Shown: positions 1 to 6,929 of the stretch, piece by piece
Position numbering within the stretch: position 1 is the first letter of the stretch
How the letters are laid out: the number at the start of each line of letters is the position of its first letter
NCBI GenBank assembly: GCA_017888105.1
Contig: JAGHGS010000149.1
Coordinates: 1-18,883, forward strand
Origin: Bacilli bacterium
Lineage (GTDB): Bacteria > Bacillota_I > Bacilli_A > RF39 > UBA660
Direction: 5' to 3'
Length of the DNA: 18,883 nucleotides
Notes under the pieces: model-generated
The model's input: only the letters and a program-made list of their open reading frames with translations
The model's database searches: none
Told to the model about the DNA's origin: nothing
Program-made: the position numbers and the translations under genes

Positions 1-1651
1 CATTTATACAAGCATCCACTGGATCTATTCTTCTGTTACGTTTGTTTTTTTCTTTATCTACTTTAATTTCGCCAAAACTATTAGAAACTGTTTTAGCGTT
101 ACTAAACGACCAAGAAAGCAATTCATTAGATTTATCATATTCTATTTTTTCTGATTTAACATTTAATTGCATATCAGCAGTAGCATCATTTAAGAATTTT
201 GCACTTTGAGTTATCTCAATCAAAGGAATTCCTAATTCCTCTAAATCACTTAAAAAGGCATCAGCGTTATGTGGATCGTAACCTATTGCTTTAATATTCA
301 AATGATATTCTTCAATTAAATCCTTTAAATGTTTAATAATAAACTTATAATCATTCTTAAAATCATTAGCTCCTCCTGTTACAGTAATTAATTTATTTTG
401 CTCCCAAATATCATAGGGAGCTAAATCACTTTCGATATGTTCTTGAAGTCTAGCTTTCGGCATAAAAGAATGCGAATAAATATAAAATCTATCATTATTC
501 GGAAATTCTAAAGATAATGTTGTTAAGTCTCCACCACTTGATAAGTCCAAACCACAAAAACAACTGCATCCATCAAAATCTTTTAGAGTTTTATTAGTAC
601 CACATTTTTGCCATTTTTCTAAATCTATAAATTGTGTGTCTTCATCACGAGCCCACAAATTCATGCACTTTGTTTTGAAATCTCTGAGCTCTGCACCACC
701 CATATCTTTAGCAGTTTGTGAGTCTTGCCTTAAGATTTCCATTCCTTCCTCAAAAGTTGCTAAATACGGATTAGCTTTAATATAATTTTCTTCATCAAAT
801 ATATCATCGCCTTTATCTAAGCTATATATATCTGCGAAGAAATCTTCGGCTGTTATTGTTCCCTCCAGAATTCCAACCGCATAATTGTCAATTGAAAAGC
901 TAAAGCTTTCCGTATTCATATCAAAACCTCGAGTTGTTATCATACTTACCAAGGTTTCTTTTAATGACCTTGTACCATTATAAAGTGCTTTGTAAATATG
1001 ATTAGTTGGAATCTGATGTATTTCATCTAAACTTGAAAAAATAGAACGATGTCCGTCCTCTAATCCACCTTCTTTTGATAATGCCTCGATAGTACAATTT
1101 GTAACATTACATAAAATTAATGATTTATAATCTTTAACTTCAAATAACTCTTGCAGATCTGGATCAATGTTGATAAACTTTGCTATTTCTTCCCAAGCAA
1201 TTCTTGCTTGACGTCTCTTTGTTGATGCAGTAAACAACTTACCATAACTATAATTTCCAAAAAGTGCAATATAAGAACCCATAATACCATTAATAAATGA
1301 CTTACCTTGCTGACGTGCCATAGAAATATAGCTACGTCTAAATCTACGATAACCATTTAGCTTTTTCCAACCAAAAAGAGATCCAATAATAAAATATTGA
1401 AACTCTTTTAATTTAACCTTTTTTGGTTCTTCTCCTTCAGCAATGGTTAATGTTTCAGCAAAATTTAGTATTTTTTCACTCGCGTCAATATCCCAAAAAT
1501 ATGGAAACTCATCAGTTTTCTGTCTTTCTAGATCTTTCAGATGCCTTTTACAAGCTAAATAATGAAGCCTTCCAAAAGGTATTTTCGAATGATCGAATAC
1601 TCCACTAACAACTAATTTGGCGTGCTCAGTAACTCTATCAATTTTCGGCAT
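1..1651 (-). CDS. terL: Phage terminase large subunit (partial, C-terminus outside window)
   Basis: The packaging motor ATPase and nuclease, which moves phage DNA into the capsid and cuts the concatemer. I translated 550 codons by eye; the frame is open to the window edge. The Walker A motif is ARQQGKS (residues 112-118) and the Walker B motif with catalytic Glu is SIFSSLDE (203-210). The RNase H-like nuclease shows GLDLSSGGDLT (367-377, Asp369), GYDP (Asp459) and RIDPVDA (Asp546), the three expected metal-binding acids. This fits the HK97-type Terminase_1 family, usually about 550-600 residues, so only a little is missing. The ATG at 1651 overlaps the end of terS by 14 nt, typical of coupled translation. 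An in-frame GTG lies three codons upstream, but the ATG is the simpler choice. Confidence 0.95.
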   Translation of the reverse strand, partial: MPKIDRVTEHAKLVVSGVFDHSKIPFGRLHYLACKRHLKDLERQKTDEFPYFWDIDASEKILNFAETLTIAEGEEPKKVKLKEFQYFIIGSLFGWKKLNGYRRFRRSYISMARQQGKSFINGIMGSYIALFGNYSYGKLFTASTKRRQARIAWEEIAKFINIDPDLQELFEVKDYKSLILCNVTNCTIEALSKEGGLEDGHRSIFSSLDEIHQIPTNHIYKALYNGTRSLKETLVSMITTRGFDMNTESFSFSIDNYAVGILEGTITAEDFFADIYSLDKGDDIFDEENYIKANPYLATFEEGMEILRQDSQTAKDMGGAELRDFKTKCMNLWARDEDTQFIDLEKWQKCGTNKTLKDFDGCSCFCGLDLSSGGDLTTLSLEFPNNDRFYIYSHSFMPKARLQEHIESDLAPYDIWEQNKLITVTGGANDFKNDYKFIIKHLKDLIEEYHLNIKAIGYDPHNADAFLSDLEELGIPLIEITQSAKFLNDATADMQLNVKSEKIEYDKSNELLSWSFSNAKTVSNSFGEIKVDKEKNKRNRRIDPVDACIN

Positions 1652-2117
1652 TGCTATCACCAAATTTTTCTAAGAATTTATTTTTCTTTGGTGGATCAGG
1701 TGACTTTGGAACAATTAATTTGCATCTTGAAGCAATCGTTAAGCCTAAGTCATTTGCACATGCTCGACATTGCTTAAATGCTTTATCCTGCATTGATGTT
1801 AATCTTTCCATTGCAACTATATCATTTTCGCGAATAGCCTTATTTAATAGCTTTGTATATTTAAGATATTTTTCTTTGGCAAGCAAGTATCTTCCCAAAG
1901 TATCTTCATCAAGTTCCGTCATAATTCCAACTTGTAATAGCTTTGATGCAATATCTTCAAACTCCTTTTTTAATTTAGAAGAAAGATAATTTGGAATCTC
2001 TATATTTTTTAAATCTACCTTTAATTCACTGTTCTTACGTTCTTCGATTTCGGCTTTAGTAAGATGCTTTTTACCCCTAGCTTCAATAACTTCAATTGGC
2101 TGTCTAGGTCTAGCCAA
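1638..2117 (-). CDS. terS: Phage terminase small subunit, P27 family
   Basis: The DNA-recognition subunit of the terminase, which selects the packaging site and loads TerL. The 159-residue product has a basic N-terminus (MARPRQPIEVIEARGKKHL) and a helical body with the SSKLKKEFEDIASKLLQVGI and LDEDTLGRYLLAKEKY segments that I recognise from the P27/Terminase_4 family. Length and position directly before terL fit. It starts with TTG at 2117 behind an AGAAGGTGATAA ribosome binding site; no ATG is better placed. The C-terminal tail is Lys/Pro-rich. Transcribed with HNH and terL. Confidence 0.88.
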   Translation of the reverse strand: MARPRQPIEVIEARGKKHLTKAEIEERKNSELKVDLKNIEIPNYLSSKLKKEFEDIASKLLQVGIMTELDEDTLGRYLLAKEKYLKYTKLLNKAIRENDIVAMERLTSMQDKAFKQCRACANDLGLTIASRCKLIVPKSPDPPKKNKFLEKFGDSNAEN

Positions 2118-2277
2118 ATTATCACCTTCTTTCCATATTTCGTGCTTTCATTTGGGGAGTTTTTGCTACAAAGAGGTCCTCTGCACCGTTCTCCGAGCAA
2201 ATATCAATACTTTTTTACTATCCCCTGGTTTAATTTCAAAATAAAAATTACTAACATTTCTATTATCATTTTAAAAA

Positions 2278-2481
2278 TTATTTTTTTAAATTTTCATTAT
2301 TATTATTTTTATTTGTTTCTTCTTTTATTACTTCAACAACGGGTTTATTATGATAAGTTACATTAAGGATTTCTCTGGCTCTTTCATCATTGACTTCAAA
2401 AATTTCATTATATTTAATTTTCTTCTTTTCTTTTGTTAAAGTCAATTCAGTCTTATCACAAACAATTTGTCTTAATTTCAT
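2278..2481 (-). CDS. Small phage protein of the packaging operon, unknown function
   Basis: A 67-residue charged protein between HNH and TerS. It begins MKLRQIVCDKTELTLTKEKK and contains a FEVNDERAREILN helix, a pattern I have seen in short phage proteins near head and packaging genes; no function is established. The tail is rich in Asn and Lys. The ATG at 2481 sits six bases behind an ideal GGAGGTG site, so it is preferred to the GTG nine bases upstream. It overlaps the HNH gene end by 26 nt, showing operon packing. The 160 bases between its stop and terS hold no gene I can support. Confidence 0.65.
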   Translation of the reverse strand: MKLRQIVCDKTELTLTKEKKKIKYNEIFEVNDERAREILNVTYHNKPVVEVIKEETNKNNNNENLKK

Positions 2482-2872
2482 CACTGACACCTCCCCTCCT
2501 TCTTTGAAATCTATTATGTTTTAAATTATGATGCTCAACACATAAACACATTAAATTATCATAATCTAATCTTCTGTTCCATCCAGCTTCTATCTGTATT
2601 GGAATAATATGATGTACTTCGGTTGCTAGTTTATTACATTTATCATATTCACATCTATATTGCTCATCTTGTAATTTTTTATCTTTCAACATTCGCCATT
2701 CTTTTGAGTTGTAAAATTCTTTATATTTAGAATCTCTATTTTTGTTATATCGGCTATTTCTTTTTGATTTTAGTATTTCTTGATTAGCTTCAACAATTTT
2801 TAAACATTCGAAACAATATTTATTCGGATATAAAATAGTTCTTTTACATTTATTGCATAGCTTATATATCAT
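2456..2872 (-). CDS. HNH endonuclease of the packaging module
   Basis: A 138-residue HNH nuclease. The N-terminus has two CxxC pairs (Cys6/Cys9 and Cys20/Cys23), a small zinc ribbon. The HNH core is EVHHIIPI (86-92, catalytic His pair 87-88), followed by LDYDNLMCLCVEHH (Asn106, His114-115), with Cys74/Cys79 and Cys109/Cys111 as further metal ligands. HNH proteins beside terS and terL are known to assist terminase cleavage in cos-type phages, and this position is the same. The ATG at 2872 has an AAAAGG site. A strongly structured leader ends 21 nt upstream of the start codon. Confidence 0.88.
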   Translation of the reverse strand: MIYKLCNKCKRTILYPNKYCFECLKIVEANQEILKSKRNSRYNKNRDSKYKEFYNSKEWRMLKDKKLQDEQYRCEYDKCNKLATEVHHIIPIQIEAGWNRRLDYDNLMCLCVEHHNLKHNRFQRRRGGVSDEIKTNCL

Positions 2873-2893
2873 TTTAAAACCTTTTCTTCACTA

Positions 2894-3064
2894 TATTAAT
2901 AAACACTGTACCGATAATATAACTTAACTTTTTTACGGGTTCCGTTTCAATAAATTAATATCTTAATCTACATTTTACATATCCGGAATCAGTAGAGATA
3001 TTAATCTATCTAGTTAAGACCAACCCAGCTTTTTTACATATCATCGATACAGTGCTTATTAATA
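2894..3064 (-). ncRNA. Structured leader RNA candidate upstream of HNH-terS-terL
   Basis: Outer arms 2894-2920 and 3038-3064 form a 27-bp helix with only three mismatches. On the minus-strand RNA all three become G-U pairs, so the helix is unbroken. Nested inside are 2923-2929 with 3012-3018 (7 bp, CTTAACT/AGTTAAG), 2954-2963 with 2996-3005 (10 bp, ATTAATATCT/AGATATTAAT) and 2968-2971 with 2992-2995 (4 bp). A small ACGG/CCGT hairpin lies on the 3' side. The structure ends 21 nt before the HNH start, just outside its ribosome binding site. It could be a cis-regulatory leader, a processed RNA, part of a cos site, or a MITE-like fold-back element with TA ends. I do not recognise a named family. 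Confidence 0.6.
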
Positions 3065-3125
3065 CCTGAACGTTTTTCGATTTTTTTTCAGTATTTTTGA
3101 AATACCAGAAATATTTTCTTATTTG

Positions 3126-3172
3126 AGAGTGTACTTTTAAAAGATTAAGGAGGCAATTAAATGATACACTCT
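3126..3172. repeat. Inverted repeat (8-bp arms AGAGTGTA/TACACTCT)
   Basis: Arms 3126-3133 and 3165-3172 are perfectly complementary, with a 31-nt AT-rich loop. It lies just downstream of the minus-strand terminator, in the leader before the packaging operon. On the plus strand the loop contains AAGGAGG and an ATG opening only a four-codon frame, so I do not call a gene. It may be an operator or an RNA stem. Confidence 0.4.
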
Positions 3173-3173
3173 T

Positions 3174-3206
3174 AAACAAAAAAGAAAGCCACTCATAATA
3201 GCTTTC
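3174..3206 (-). terminator. Rho-independent terminator after the sigma-like late regulator
   Basis: On the minus strand a GAAAGC/GCTTTC stem (plus positions 3184-3189 and 3201-3206), extended by a T-G and an A-T pair, has a 7-nt loop and is followed by TTTTTTGTTT. It lies about 75 nt past the stop of the sigma-like gene, separating the early/middle operon from the packaging operon. Its presence also argues against an open frame running through 3006-3275. Confidence 0.75.
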
Positions 3207-3258
3207 GCGTTCAATGACATACAGGAATATATCACGATAATAATATAACACATTTAAA

Positions 3259-3276
3259 ACGGACAAAACGGACAAA
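3259..3276. repeat. Tandem 9-bp repeat (ACGGACAAA x2)
   Basis: Two perfect adjacent copies directly follow the stop codon of the sigma-like gene. On the minus strand each reads TTTGTCCGT. The second TTGTCC could act as a -35 with TATTAT 18 bases downstream, but this is weak; a protein-binding site is equally possible. Confidence 0.35.
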
Positions 3277-3278
3277 TT

Positions 3279-3701
3279 TTAATTTTCTTTTAAAAATCTA
3301 TCATGTTCTTTACGTACACTATCTTTGGTAGCATATCCTCCTATTGTATAAGCTATTTTTTGCCAAGAAAATTGATTTATGTATCTCAATTCGAAAATTC
3401 TTCTTAAACGGCTTGTTGGCAAGCCACTAATAAATTTTTCAATTTCATTTTGCAATTCTAAAAGGTTGTTAAGTCTTAACTGTAAAGTTTGCTTTAAATC
3501 ATTCATTTTATTAATATATCTAGGATCACTTGCTTCTATTGATATATTATGTTTAGTGTAAGGTGGTTTTTTATAAGATGCTTCGACACTACCGATAACA
3601 ATACCCTTTTTTTCTAATTTTTCAATTTTAAACTGTAATTCAGATATTTCGATTCTTAGATCATTTAATTGTGATAATTTGCTTTTTATTTCTAATTTCA
3701 C
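3279..3701 (-). CDS. Sigma-70 region-4-like late transcription regulator (DUF1492/ArpU type)
   Basis: 140 residues with two parts. The N-terminal half is helical (SQLNDLRIEISELQFKIEKL). The C-terminal half (about 90-138) is LPTSRLRRIFELRYINQFSW, then QKIAYTIGG, a helix-turn-helix resembling sigma-70 region 4. Proteins of this type sit just before HNH/terS/terL in many Firmicute phages and are thought to activate late genes; the same order holds here. The start is GTG at 3701, immediately after the stop of the upstream gene, so translation is probably coupled. A terminator follows. The role as activator is inferred from family and position. Confidence 0.75.
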   Translation of the reverse strand: MKLEIKSKLSQLNDLRIEISELQFKIEKLEKKGIVIGSVEASYKKPPYTKHNISIEASDPRYINKMNDLKQTLQLRLNNLLELQNEIEKFISGLPTSRLRRIFELRYINQFSWQKIAYTIGGYATKDSVRKEHDRFLKEN

Positions 3702-4025
3702 TTAATCATCTACTTTCAACTTATTTACAACATCTATTACTTCATCAACCTTTTGAGCTATTTTTACTAAACAAGTATCGTAATAGCTATCACTAAATCC
3801 ATCATATATTTTACCTAATTTTTCTATCTGTTTATCTTCTATTATTTCTACTTCTTCATTTAAATGGTCAAAAAAATCAAGTAGGTCAGTTATATACATA
3901 CCATCATCTTTATACATATACCCATCATAAGTAAATATCTCAGCACCATCTCCGATTTTTATTTGCTTAGGCATTTCTTCATTTCTTGCCCTCATATTTA
4001 ATAAATCAATTATCTTTATTCTCAT
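3702..4025 (-). CDS. Conserved phage protein of unknown function
   Basis: 107 residues beginning MRIKIIDLLNMRARNEEMPK, then a short beta-rich stretch (IGDGAEIFTYDGYMY) and an acidic middle (LNEEVEIIED). This layout is common in small proteins of Firmicute phages near the late regulator, but I know of no function. The ATG at 4025 has a CAGGAG site and overlaps the upstream gene by 4 nt (ATGA type). The C-terminal VDEVIDVVNKLKVDD helix is amphipathic. Likely cytoplasmic. Confidence 0.65.
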   Translation of the reverse strand: MRIKIIDLLNMRARNEEMPKQIKIGDGAEIFTYDGYMYKDDGMYITDLLDFFDHLNEEVEIIEDKQIEKLGKIYDGFSDSYYDTCLVKIAQKVDEVIDVVNKLKVDD

Positions 4026-4243
4026 ATTCTCCTGTGCCTCCTTAAATATTCTTGTATGCCTAAATCTATAATTTCCTCGATCGTTTCTTCATCGTAAAGC
4101 TCTATACTTACATTTTTCATTGGAAATCTTGTCTTGGCATACTCTATAATCATTTTTCTTGTATCTTCATCATCCTTTTTTACTATTTGCTTTATAACAT
4201 AGTCCGTAAGTTTATAAATTCCGTTTTCGTATTCTAGTTTCAT
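4022..4243 (-). CDS. Hypothetical phage protein
   Basis: A 73-residue acidic/basic protein with no motif I recognise. It starts at the ATG at 4243 behind GAGGGATAGATT. The stop overlaps the next start by 4 nt, and the preceding Zn-finger gene ends 3 bases upstream, so it is clearly an operon member. The middle (YDEETIEEIIDLGIQEYLRR) is predicted helical. No membrane segment. Confidence 0.6.
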   Translation of the reverse strand: MKLEYENGIYKLTDYVIKQIVKKDDEDTRKMIIEYAKTRFPMKNVSIELYDEETIEEIIDLGIQEYLRRHRRI

Positions 4244-4246
4244 AAT

Positions 4247-4429
4247 CTATCCCTCCTCACCCTCAGAATCTATTTCTTCAAGTTGTACATAATTACAGAA
4301 ACATTCCTGGCTACAAAATACATTTTCTTCTTCTGTATCAAAATACTTAGTTTGTATAAAATTATCTAAACAAGTAAAATACGAATCTATATTTGGATTA
4401 ATTTCAGCATCACAATAACTACATTTCAT
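4247..4429 (-). CDS. Small zinc-finger-like phage protein
   Basis: 60 residues with CSYC at 3-6 (MKCSYCDAEINP) and CSQEC at 39-43 (FCSQECFCNYV), a likely four-cysteine zinc site with extra cysteines. The C-terminus is acidic (EEIDSEGEEG). The ATG at 4429 follows AGGAGTAATAGATT. Such treble-clef-like mini proteins are common in phage operons and may bind nucleic acid or a host protein; the role is unknown. Confidence 0.65.
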   Translation of the reverse strand: MKCSYCDAEINPNIDSYFTCLDNFIQTKYFDTEEENVFCSQECFCNYVQLEEIDSEGEEG

Positions 4430-4441
4430 AATCTATTACTC

Positions 4442-4471
4442 CTATTCTTTTGATACAACATTTGTGAACAT
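4442..4471 (-). CDS. Possible 9-codon micro-ORF
   Basis: ATG at 4471 behind GGAGTGGTAAAG reads MFTNVVSKE and then stops. It sits in the 97-nt gap between the radical SAM gene and the Zn-finger gene. The ribosome binding site is good but the frame is very short. It may be a translated spacer that keeps ribosomes moving, or chance. Confidence 0.2.
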   Translation of the reverse strand: MFTNVVSKE

Positions 4472-4484
4472 CTTTACCACTCCT

Positions 4485-4523
4485 TCACTTTTTGATGTAA
4501 GGTTTCAATTCCATCATAATCAT
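4485..4523 (-). CDS. Possible 12-codon micro-ORF
   Basis: ATG at 4523 reads MIMMELKPYIKK. Its ribosome binding site TAGGAGGT overlaps the last codons of the radical SAM gene (the AGG AGG of its two final Arg codons). A strong site placed there without a longer gene is unusual. Function, if any, is unknown. Confidence 0.22.
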   Translation of the reverse strand: MIMMELKPYIKK

Positions 4524-4526
4524 CAA

Positions 4527-5687
4527 TTACCTCCTATATTCGTTTAAATCTTCCCATCTTAAATCAAAATATTCCTTCGCTATTTCTGGAAACTCTTTTT
4601 CAAAATCTAACATAGTTCGATAACAAGAACAATATTTATTAATATTTTTTGAATGAGCTTTATGATATCTTTCATTATCTTCACAATATTGTCTAAAACT
4701 TTGTTTTTTAATGAAATTTGGTTGATTACACCACCTTGCTAATTGAATATACATTGATTTAAAACGAGAATTTTTATATTCTTCATACCTCATAATATAA
4801 GGTAGACATCCAAATTTCATTAATATTTTAATTCTTTCAAAGGTATTTTTAATATCAATTTCATCTTGACTATCATAACCAGTTAATACATAAAGTTTAG
4901 TAGATTTATTACAGTACTTTCTCCACAAAGTTAGTTTTTTAATAATTAAATCTTTATCTTCGATATGGTCGAAAGCAAAAATATAATCACCATAATACTT
5001 TACTTCAGATAGCCTTTTAGCTTTTGCTTCTGTCATTAATCTAATATCTAATCCTTGCCTAAATTGAAAAGGCTTACCCGTTGCAACTAATTCATCTAGT
5101 ATTCCATTAAAATCAGGAGAGGCCATAAAATTATCATCCCACAAATATATCTTAGATCTTTTTAAATCTAAAAACTCACTAACTGGAGATGCTTTAAAAA
5201 CATGATCGTATTTTTTATTAACACAAAAACTACATTTTCTAAAACATCCTCTTGTAACAAAACCTATAGAAAAATCTAAATAATCAGCATATCTACTCCT
5301 CGGTTCTCCTTTATCTAATTTTTTTTGAATATAATCTTTATACAAATCATAATCTGGCATATGGTGTTCAATTTCATAAGGAAGATCTGGTGCCTTATCA
5401 TAATAAAAACCAGTACCGCCAATTTGAATATTTTTTTTCAAATCAATTTCTGGATGCTCAACATCCACACATCTTCCGTCTTTATAAATAGAATTCGGAA
5501 CTTTAGTAAAAGAAAAAACTCTACTAATAGAAACCAAATCATATTTATCTAAATTGTCATACGATTCCAACAACTCTACATCCCAGCCTTTTTCTTTATA
5601 ATAAGCTGATATTTTCATACATGCTAAATTAGGATGCCTTGTTCCATTATCAATTAAATCTGCATCTATTATTCCCAGGCGTTTCAT
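4527..5687 (-). CDS. Radical SAM protein of unknown substrate, with B12-binding-like N-terminus
   Basis: A 386-residue Fe-S enzyme. The radical SAM signature is C-FRK-C-SF-C at Cys148, Cys152 and Cys155 (RGCFRKCSFC), i.e. CxxxCxxC, which would ligate a 4Fe-4S cluster for SAM cleavage. Residues 1-110 (LGIIDADLIDN, HPNLACMKISAYYKEKGWDV, IQIGGTGFYY) look like the Rossmann-type domain that precedes radical SAM domains in B12-binding families, but I see no DxHxxG cobalamin motif. C-terminal cysteines (KYCSC) may bind a second cluster. The ATG at 5687 has GGAGTTAAAG. It overlaps the upstream coiled-coil gene by 38 nt in another frame. The substrate is unknown; nucleic-acid modification is possible but unproven. 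Confidence 0.8.
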   Translation of the reverse strand: MKRLGIIDADLIDNGTRHPNLACMKISAYYKEKGWDVELLESYDNLDKYDLVSISRVFSFTKVPNSIYKDGRCVDVEHPEIDLKKNIQIGGTGFYYDKAPDLPYEIEHHMPDYDLYKDYIQKKLDKGEPRSRYADYLDFSIGFVTRGCFRKCSFCVNKKYDHVFKASPVSEFLDLKRSKIYLWDDNFMASPDFNGILDELVATGKPFQFRQGLDIRLMTEAKAKRLSEVKYYGDYIFAFDHIEDKDLIIKKLTLWRKYCNKSTKLYVLTGYDSQDEIDIKNTFERIKILMKFGCLPYIMRYEEYKNSRFKSMYIQLARWCNQPNFIKKQSFRQYCEDNERYHKAHSKNINKYCSCYRTMLDFEKEFPEIAKEYFDLRWEDLNEYRR

Positions 5688-6105
5688 CTTTAACTCCTAT
5701 TATTTCTTTATATTTTTTATAAACCTTTTTGGCTTCTTTTAGCATTACTTCCGTTTCGGATATATAATGACCTTCACGATTATAAAAAAATGTTGTAAGT
5801 GTAGGTATCCGTTCTATTTCAATTTCTAGCCACTCTATAAACTCTTTTTGTTGTTCTAATAATGTTTCTACTTGAACCCTATTACAATGGCATTTAAACA
5901 TATTGTTATATAATGTTTGTAGCTCATCAAGTTGTTTCTTTAATTCTTGATTTTCTCGTTGTAATTTTGTCTTATCTTTCAAAGCTCCATTATACTTTTC
6001 TTGAAGTTCAAGATAATTAAAAACATTGTCTGGATTTTCTTTTAATTCTTTTAAAGTTCTTTGAAAAGCATTTTGGATAAGTTCTTTCATTTCTTCTTCA
6101 CTCAT
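5650..6105 (-). CDS. Coiled-coil phage protein, unknown function
   Basis: A 151-residue, highly charged protein. A long coiled coil covers about residues 30-65 (KLQRENQELKKQLDELQTLY), followed by MFKCHCNRV and a second helical stretch around LLEQQKEFIEWLEIEIERI. The ATG at 6105 follows GAGGTGGAATAAA. It overlaps the radical SAM start by 38 nt, so the two are translated together. No enzyme motif is seen. Confidence 0.62.
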   Translation of the reverse strand: MSEEEMKELIQNAFQRTLKELKENPDNVFNYLELQEKYNGALKDKTKLQRENQELKKQLDELQTLYNNMFKCHCNRVQVETLLEQQKEFIEWLEIEIERIPTLTTFFYNREGHYISETEVMLKEAKKVYKKYKEIIGVKDETPGNNRCRFN

Positions 6106-6106
6106 T

Positions 6107-6334
6107 TTATTCCACCTCTTTTAAGTCTTCCAACAAGCCTCTTAAAAACAAAATCGTCTTATCGCACTTTTCATGATTTATATGTCCTTCTGCTTCGCTT
6201 TCACAAAATTCTATCTTTTCTTCTATTTCTTTCCTTACTTTGTTTAAAACAACTTTTAATTTTTTATATTTTTCTTGTAATTGTTCTAAATTCATGTTGT
6301 ATTCGTTTTCTTCTTCAGTAATAAATCTATACAT
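6107..6334 (-). CDS. Small helical phage protein
   Basis: 75 residues, mostly helical and charged (LEQLQEKYKKLKVVLNKVRK), with two Cys and two His in the middle (CESEAEGHINHEKC, residues about 49-62) that could bind a metal. The ATG at 6334 follows AGAGGTGATATA and the stop is one base before the next start. Function unknown. Confidence 0.6.
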   Translation of the reverse strand: MYRFITEEENEYNMNLEQLQEKYKKLKVVLNKVRKEIEEKIEFCESEAEGHINHEKCDKTILFLRGLLEDLKEVE

Positions 6335-6344
6335 TATATCACCT

Positions 6345-6572
6345 CTATTTTTTCTTTCTCAATTTATCCGAAATATATTCGTTTAATGTCTCATACTTAT
6401 GTAGTTTAACAGTCAGTTCATCAAAGCATCCAACTTCTTGTTTTAATGTTGTTTTAACAACTCTATATATATCATTTTTAAATATAAATGCTTGTCCCTC
6501 TTTTATTTCTTGAAAACTATATTTTTTATATATTTTATTAGCTATTTTCAATAAGAGTTTTCTCAATTTCAT
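6345..6572 (-). CDS. Hypothetical phage protein
   Basis: 75 residues with a basic N-terminus (MKLRKLLLKIANKIYKKY) and a beta-like centre (GQAFIFKNDIYRVVKTTL), ending in lysines. The ATG at 6572 follows CTGGAGATGGCATAG. It sits directly between coiled-coil genes in a tightly packed operon. No recognisable family. Confidence 0.58.
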   Translation of the reverse strand: MKLRKLLLKIANKIYKKYSFQEIKEGQAFIFKNDIYRVVKTTLKQEVGCFDELTVKLHKYETLNEYISDKLRKKK

Positions 6573-6929
6573 CTATGCCATCTCCAGACTCATTTGCTTA
6601 TTATTTTCATTATATAATTCATCTTGTAATCTTTTATTTTCCTTATCCCTTTCGGCTATCATTTTTAAATACTGCTTATCTTTATTTCTTACTGCTTCTT
6701 TCAAGATATTATTATCTGATTTAAGCATTGTATTTTCTGATTTTAATTTATTATTTTCTTCTACTAATTTATTACTATCAATATAATCTAATATTTTATT
6801 TATAATATCGTTTTTTTGTTGTAACTTTTCTTTTAACTGTTTTATTTCAATATCTTTTTGTTCGCTTAATTGCTTATAAAACTCGGCTATTTTTTTAGGA
6901 TTTTTTACCGTGGCTTCATATATACTCAT
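6573..6929 (-). CDS. Coiled-coil phage protein, paralogous to the 7197-7397 product
   Basis: 118 residues, nearly all heptad-type helix from about residue 20 (EIKQLKEKLQQKNDIINKIL). The C-terminal block SDNNILKEAVRNKDKQYLKM closely matches SDNKLLKETIKGKDKHYLKI in the gene at 7197-7397, so one probably arose by duplication of the other. The ATG at 6929 follows AGAGTGATAAGTA and overlaps the upstream stop by one base. A structural or scaffold-type role is likely; no activity is seen. Confidence 0.6.
   Translation of the reverse strand: MSIYEATVKNPKKIAEFYKQLSEQKDIEIKQLKEKLQQKNDIINKILDYIDSNKLVEENNKLKSENTMLKSDNNILKEAVRNKDKQYLKMIAERDKENKRLQDELYNENNKQMSLEMA

Larger units (their letters stand above)
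2873..3278. other. Gene-free regulatory stretch ahead of the late/packaging operon
   Basis: Between the end of the sigma-like gene and the HNH start there is no convincing gene. In the minus-strand reading order it holds a tandem 9-bp repeat, a rho-independent terminator, an 8-bp stem (3126-3172), a short stem near 3092-3113, and a 171-nt nested-helix structure. A cos site is expected close to HNH and terS in this phage type and could also lie here. The late promoter is not obvious; one weak candidate is TTGCCT-N17-TACACT on the minus strand inside the 3126-3172 hairpin. Confidence 0.6.

Noticed and set aside
1423..1608. Plus-strand open frame inside terL
   Set aside because: It is a shadow of the terL frame, which shows Walker and nuclease motifs.
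1651..2366. Plus-strand open frames opposite terS and the packaging genes
   Set aside because: They are antisense shadows of real minus-strand genes and lack binding sites.
3161..3175. Plus-strand ATG with a strong AAGGAGG site inside a hairpin
   Set aside because: The frame stops after four codons, so there is no product to support.
3006..3275. 89-codon minus-strand open frame with a TTG start
   Set aside because: No ribosome binding site, composition not like a protein gene, and it runs through a clear terminator and the structured leader arm.
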